Shown: in pieces, positions 62,580 to 64,000 of the stretch
Layout: each line of letters starts with the position of its first letter
Position numbering within the stretch: the first letter of the stretch is position 1
Assembly: GCA_029782295.1 (NCBI GenBank)
Contig: JAKOVB010000067.1
Span: 62,001-126,000 of the forward strand
Source: Pseudomonadota bacterium
GTDB taxonomy: Bacteria > Pseudomonadota > Gammaproteobacteria > Burkholderiales > Methylophilaceae
Direction of reading: 5' to 3'
DNA length: 64,000 nt
Made by a program: the position numbers and the translations under genes
Notes under the pieces: generated by a model
What the model was told of the DNA's origin: nothing
Databases searched by the model: none
The model's input: the letters and a program-made list of their open reading frames with translations, nothing else

Positions 62580-63538
62580 GTCCATCTTCTACCCGTATTC
62601 TGTTGCTCGGCAAAAACGGCCAAGTGGGCTGGGAATTGCAGCGTAGCCTGGCTCCATTGGGTTGTCTGATCGCTCTGGATCGTGCAGGCTTGACGCCCGA
62701 GGAGCTTGCCCATCTCCCTGCTTGGCAGGGCCAGCCCTTGCTCGATCACCCGCTGTGCGGGGACCTGAGCGACTTGGAAGGCCTGCACCGCACCGTGCAC
62801 GCCTTGCGCCCGCAGATCATAGTCAATGCCGCTGCCTACACCGCTGTGGACAAAGCCGAATCCGAGGTGGGCCAGGCGCATCGCCTCAATGCCGAAGCCC
62901 CTGGTGTCCTCGCGCAGGCCGCGCATGAAGTGGGGGCCTGGCTGGTGCACTACAGTACCGACTATGTTTTTAACGGTAGCGGCCACGCCCCTTGGCGGGA
63001 GGGCGATGCCACCGGCCCATTGAATGCGTATGGGTTGGCTAAGCTCGAAGGCGAGCAACGCATTCTCCAGTCCTGTCGCCAGCACCTGATTCTTCGGACC
63101 AGCTGGGTCTATGCCGCAAGAGGGGGTAACTTTGCGAAGACCATGCTGCGGTTGGCACAAGAGCGTGAACGGCTGTCGGTGATTGACGACCAGTTTGGTG
63201 CGCCTACAGGCGCAGAGCTGATTGCGGACGTGACCGCGCACGCCCTGCGGCAGGTTTTGCGCACCGGTGAAGGGCAGGGCACCTACCATCTGGCTGCCAG
63301 CGGAGAGACCACCTGGCACCGCTATGCCCAGTTCGTGATCGAGCTGGCCAAGCAGATGCAACCCCACACCCCCTGGAAAGTGCAAGCCATCGATCCGGTG
63401 CCTACGCACACCTTCCCCACGCCAGCCCGGCGACCTAACAACTCCCGCTTGGACACCAGCTTGTTGACGTCCGTCTTCGGGTTGCATCTGCCGACGTGGC
63501 AGCGAGGGGTCGAGCGCATGCTTCAAGAAATTTTGTAA
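62576..63538 (+). CDS. rfbD: dTDP-4-dehydrorhamnose reductase
   Basis: The 320-residue SDR enzyme performs the last step, reducing dTDP-4-dehydrorhamnose to dTDP-L-rhamnose. It has [10 protein letters not shown] in the NADPH site, [22 protein letters not shown], and YGLAKLEGE with the catalytic Tyr-Lys. The start overlaps pgi by four bases. The stop is followed by an ATG sharing its last base. Confidence 0.96.
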   Translation: MSPSSTRILLLGKNGQVGWELQRSLAPLGCLIALDRAGLTPEELAHLPAWQGQPLLDHPLCGDLSDLEGLHRTVHALRPQIIVNAAAYTAVDKAESEVGQAHRLNAEAPGVLAQAAHEVGAWLVHYSTDYVFNGSGHAPWREGDATGPLNAYGLAKLEGEQRILQSCRQHLILRTSWVYAARGGNFAKTMLRLAQERERLSVIDDQFGAPTGAELIADVTAHALRQVLRTGEGQGTYHLAASGETTWHRYAQFVIELAKQMQPHTPWKVQAIDPVPTHTFPTPARRPNNSRLDTSLLTSVFGLHLPTWQRGVERMLQEIL

Positions 63539-63558
63539 TGACTCAGGGACACAAACGC

Positions 63559-64000
63559 ATGACCCAACGCAAAGGTATCATCCTCGCCGGGGGCTCCGGC
63601 ACTCGGCTGCACCCGGCCACGCTGGCCATCAGCAAACAGCTGCTGCCGGTGTATGACAAGCCCATGATCTATTACCCGCTGAGCACCCTCATGCTGGCGG
63701 GCATGCGAGATGTGCTCGTGATCAGCACGCCGCAAGACATCCCCCGCTTCCAGCAACTGCTGGGTGACGGCTCCCAGTGGGGCATGAACCTGCAATATGC
63801 CGTGCAACCCAGCCCCGACGGCTTGGCGCAGGCCTTCATGATTGGTGAACAATTTATTGGCAACGCCCCCAGCGCGCTGGTGCTGGGCGACAACATCTAC
63901 TACGGGCACGATTTTCAGCCCCTGCTAAAAGCGGCAGACGCGCAAACCACCGGCGCCACTGTTTTCGCTTACCACGTGCACGACCCAGAACGCTACGGCG
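63559..64000 (+). CDS. rfbA: Glucose-1-phosphate thymidylyltransferase, N-terminal part (3' end outside window)
   Basis: RmlA couples glucose 1-phosphate and dTTP to dTDP-glucose, the first step of the rhamnose pathway. The visible 147 residues hold [16 protein letters not shown], the [15 protein letters not shown] block and [18 protein letters not shown] precedes ATG 63559; an in-frame ATG at 63538, sharing a base with the rfbD stop, is also possible and adds seven residues. The open frame continues past the window edge. Confidence 0.95.
   Translation, partial: MTQRKGIILAGGSGTRLHPATLAISKQLLPVYDKPMIYYPLSTLMLAGMRDVLVISTPQDIPRFQQLLGDGSQWGMNLQYAVQPSPDGLAQAFMIGEQFIGNAPSALVLGDNIYYGHDFQPLLKAADAQTTGATVFAYHVHDPERYG

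Overview
The window is high-GC DNA from a proteobacterium, most likely a betaproteobacterium. The evidence is the gene content: an oxygen-dependent hemF following purD, an ilvD/lgt divergent pair, an Entner-Doudoroff edd-eda pair, a small cytochrome c, and cstA with ybdD. No 16S rRNA or other taxonomic marker is present, so the class is an inference.

Three blocks can be separated. (1) Positions 1-14,464 are chromosomal housekeeping genes: purD (cut at the left edge), a tsaC/yrdC-type gene, hemF, an amino acid permease, a periplasmic cytochrome c, a hexose-6-phosphate mutarotase overlapping ilvD, lgt, edd-eda, a stand-alone CZB zinc-binding protein, a cstA operon with a membrane-anchored methyltransferase inserted before ybdD, and a tRNA-Ala(CGC). 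(2) Positions about 14,670-58,650 are an apparently complete lambda-like siphovirus prophage. (3) Positions 58,689-64,000 are an O-antigen/dTDP-rhamnose cluster: a family 2 glycosyltransferase, rfbB, pgi, rfbD and rfbA (cut at the right edge).

Within the prophage the order is as follows. A leftward pair of unknown genes diverges from an XRE repressor/ImmA-IrrE protease pair. Next comes an integration cassette built on a large serine recombinase, with no tyrosine integrase. A rightward replication/recombination block follows: Sak4-like ATPase, superfamily 2 helicase, Cas4-like Fe-S nuclease, D5-type primase-helicase and a RuvC-like resolvase. Two ParB-methyltransferase fusions flank an M15 peptidase. 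A leftward set of six small genes is arranged in three units, each headed by the same upstream motif. The late operon then runs terminase, portal, protease/scaffold, gpD/gpE-type capsid, tail tube, frameshifted G/GT chaperone, tape measure, two RCC1-repeat tail proteins, L/K/J-type tail tip and holin.

The most interesting non-gene signals are a nested inverted repeat with GGTNACC iterons at 29,755-29,848, four more GGTNACC-type iterons at 31,263-31,318, the three-copy promoter-like motif at 35.1-37.2 kb, an AAAAAAC slippery heptamer in the tail chaperone gene, an internal scaffold start in the protease gene, and a 12-C tract before the glycosyltransferase that could act as a phase-variation switch. 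Family names with DUF numbers are given from memory and were not searched.
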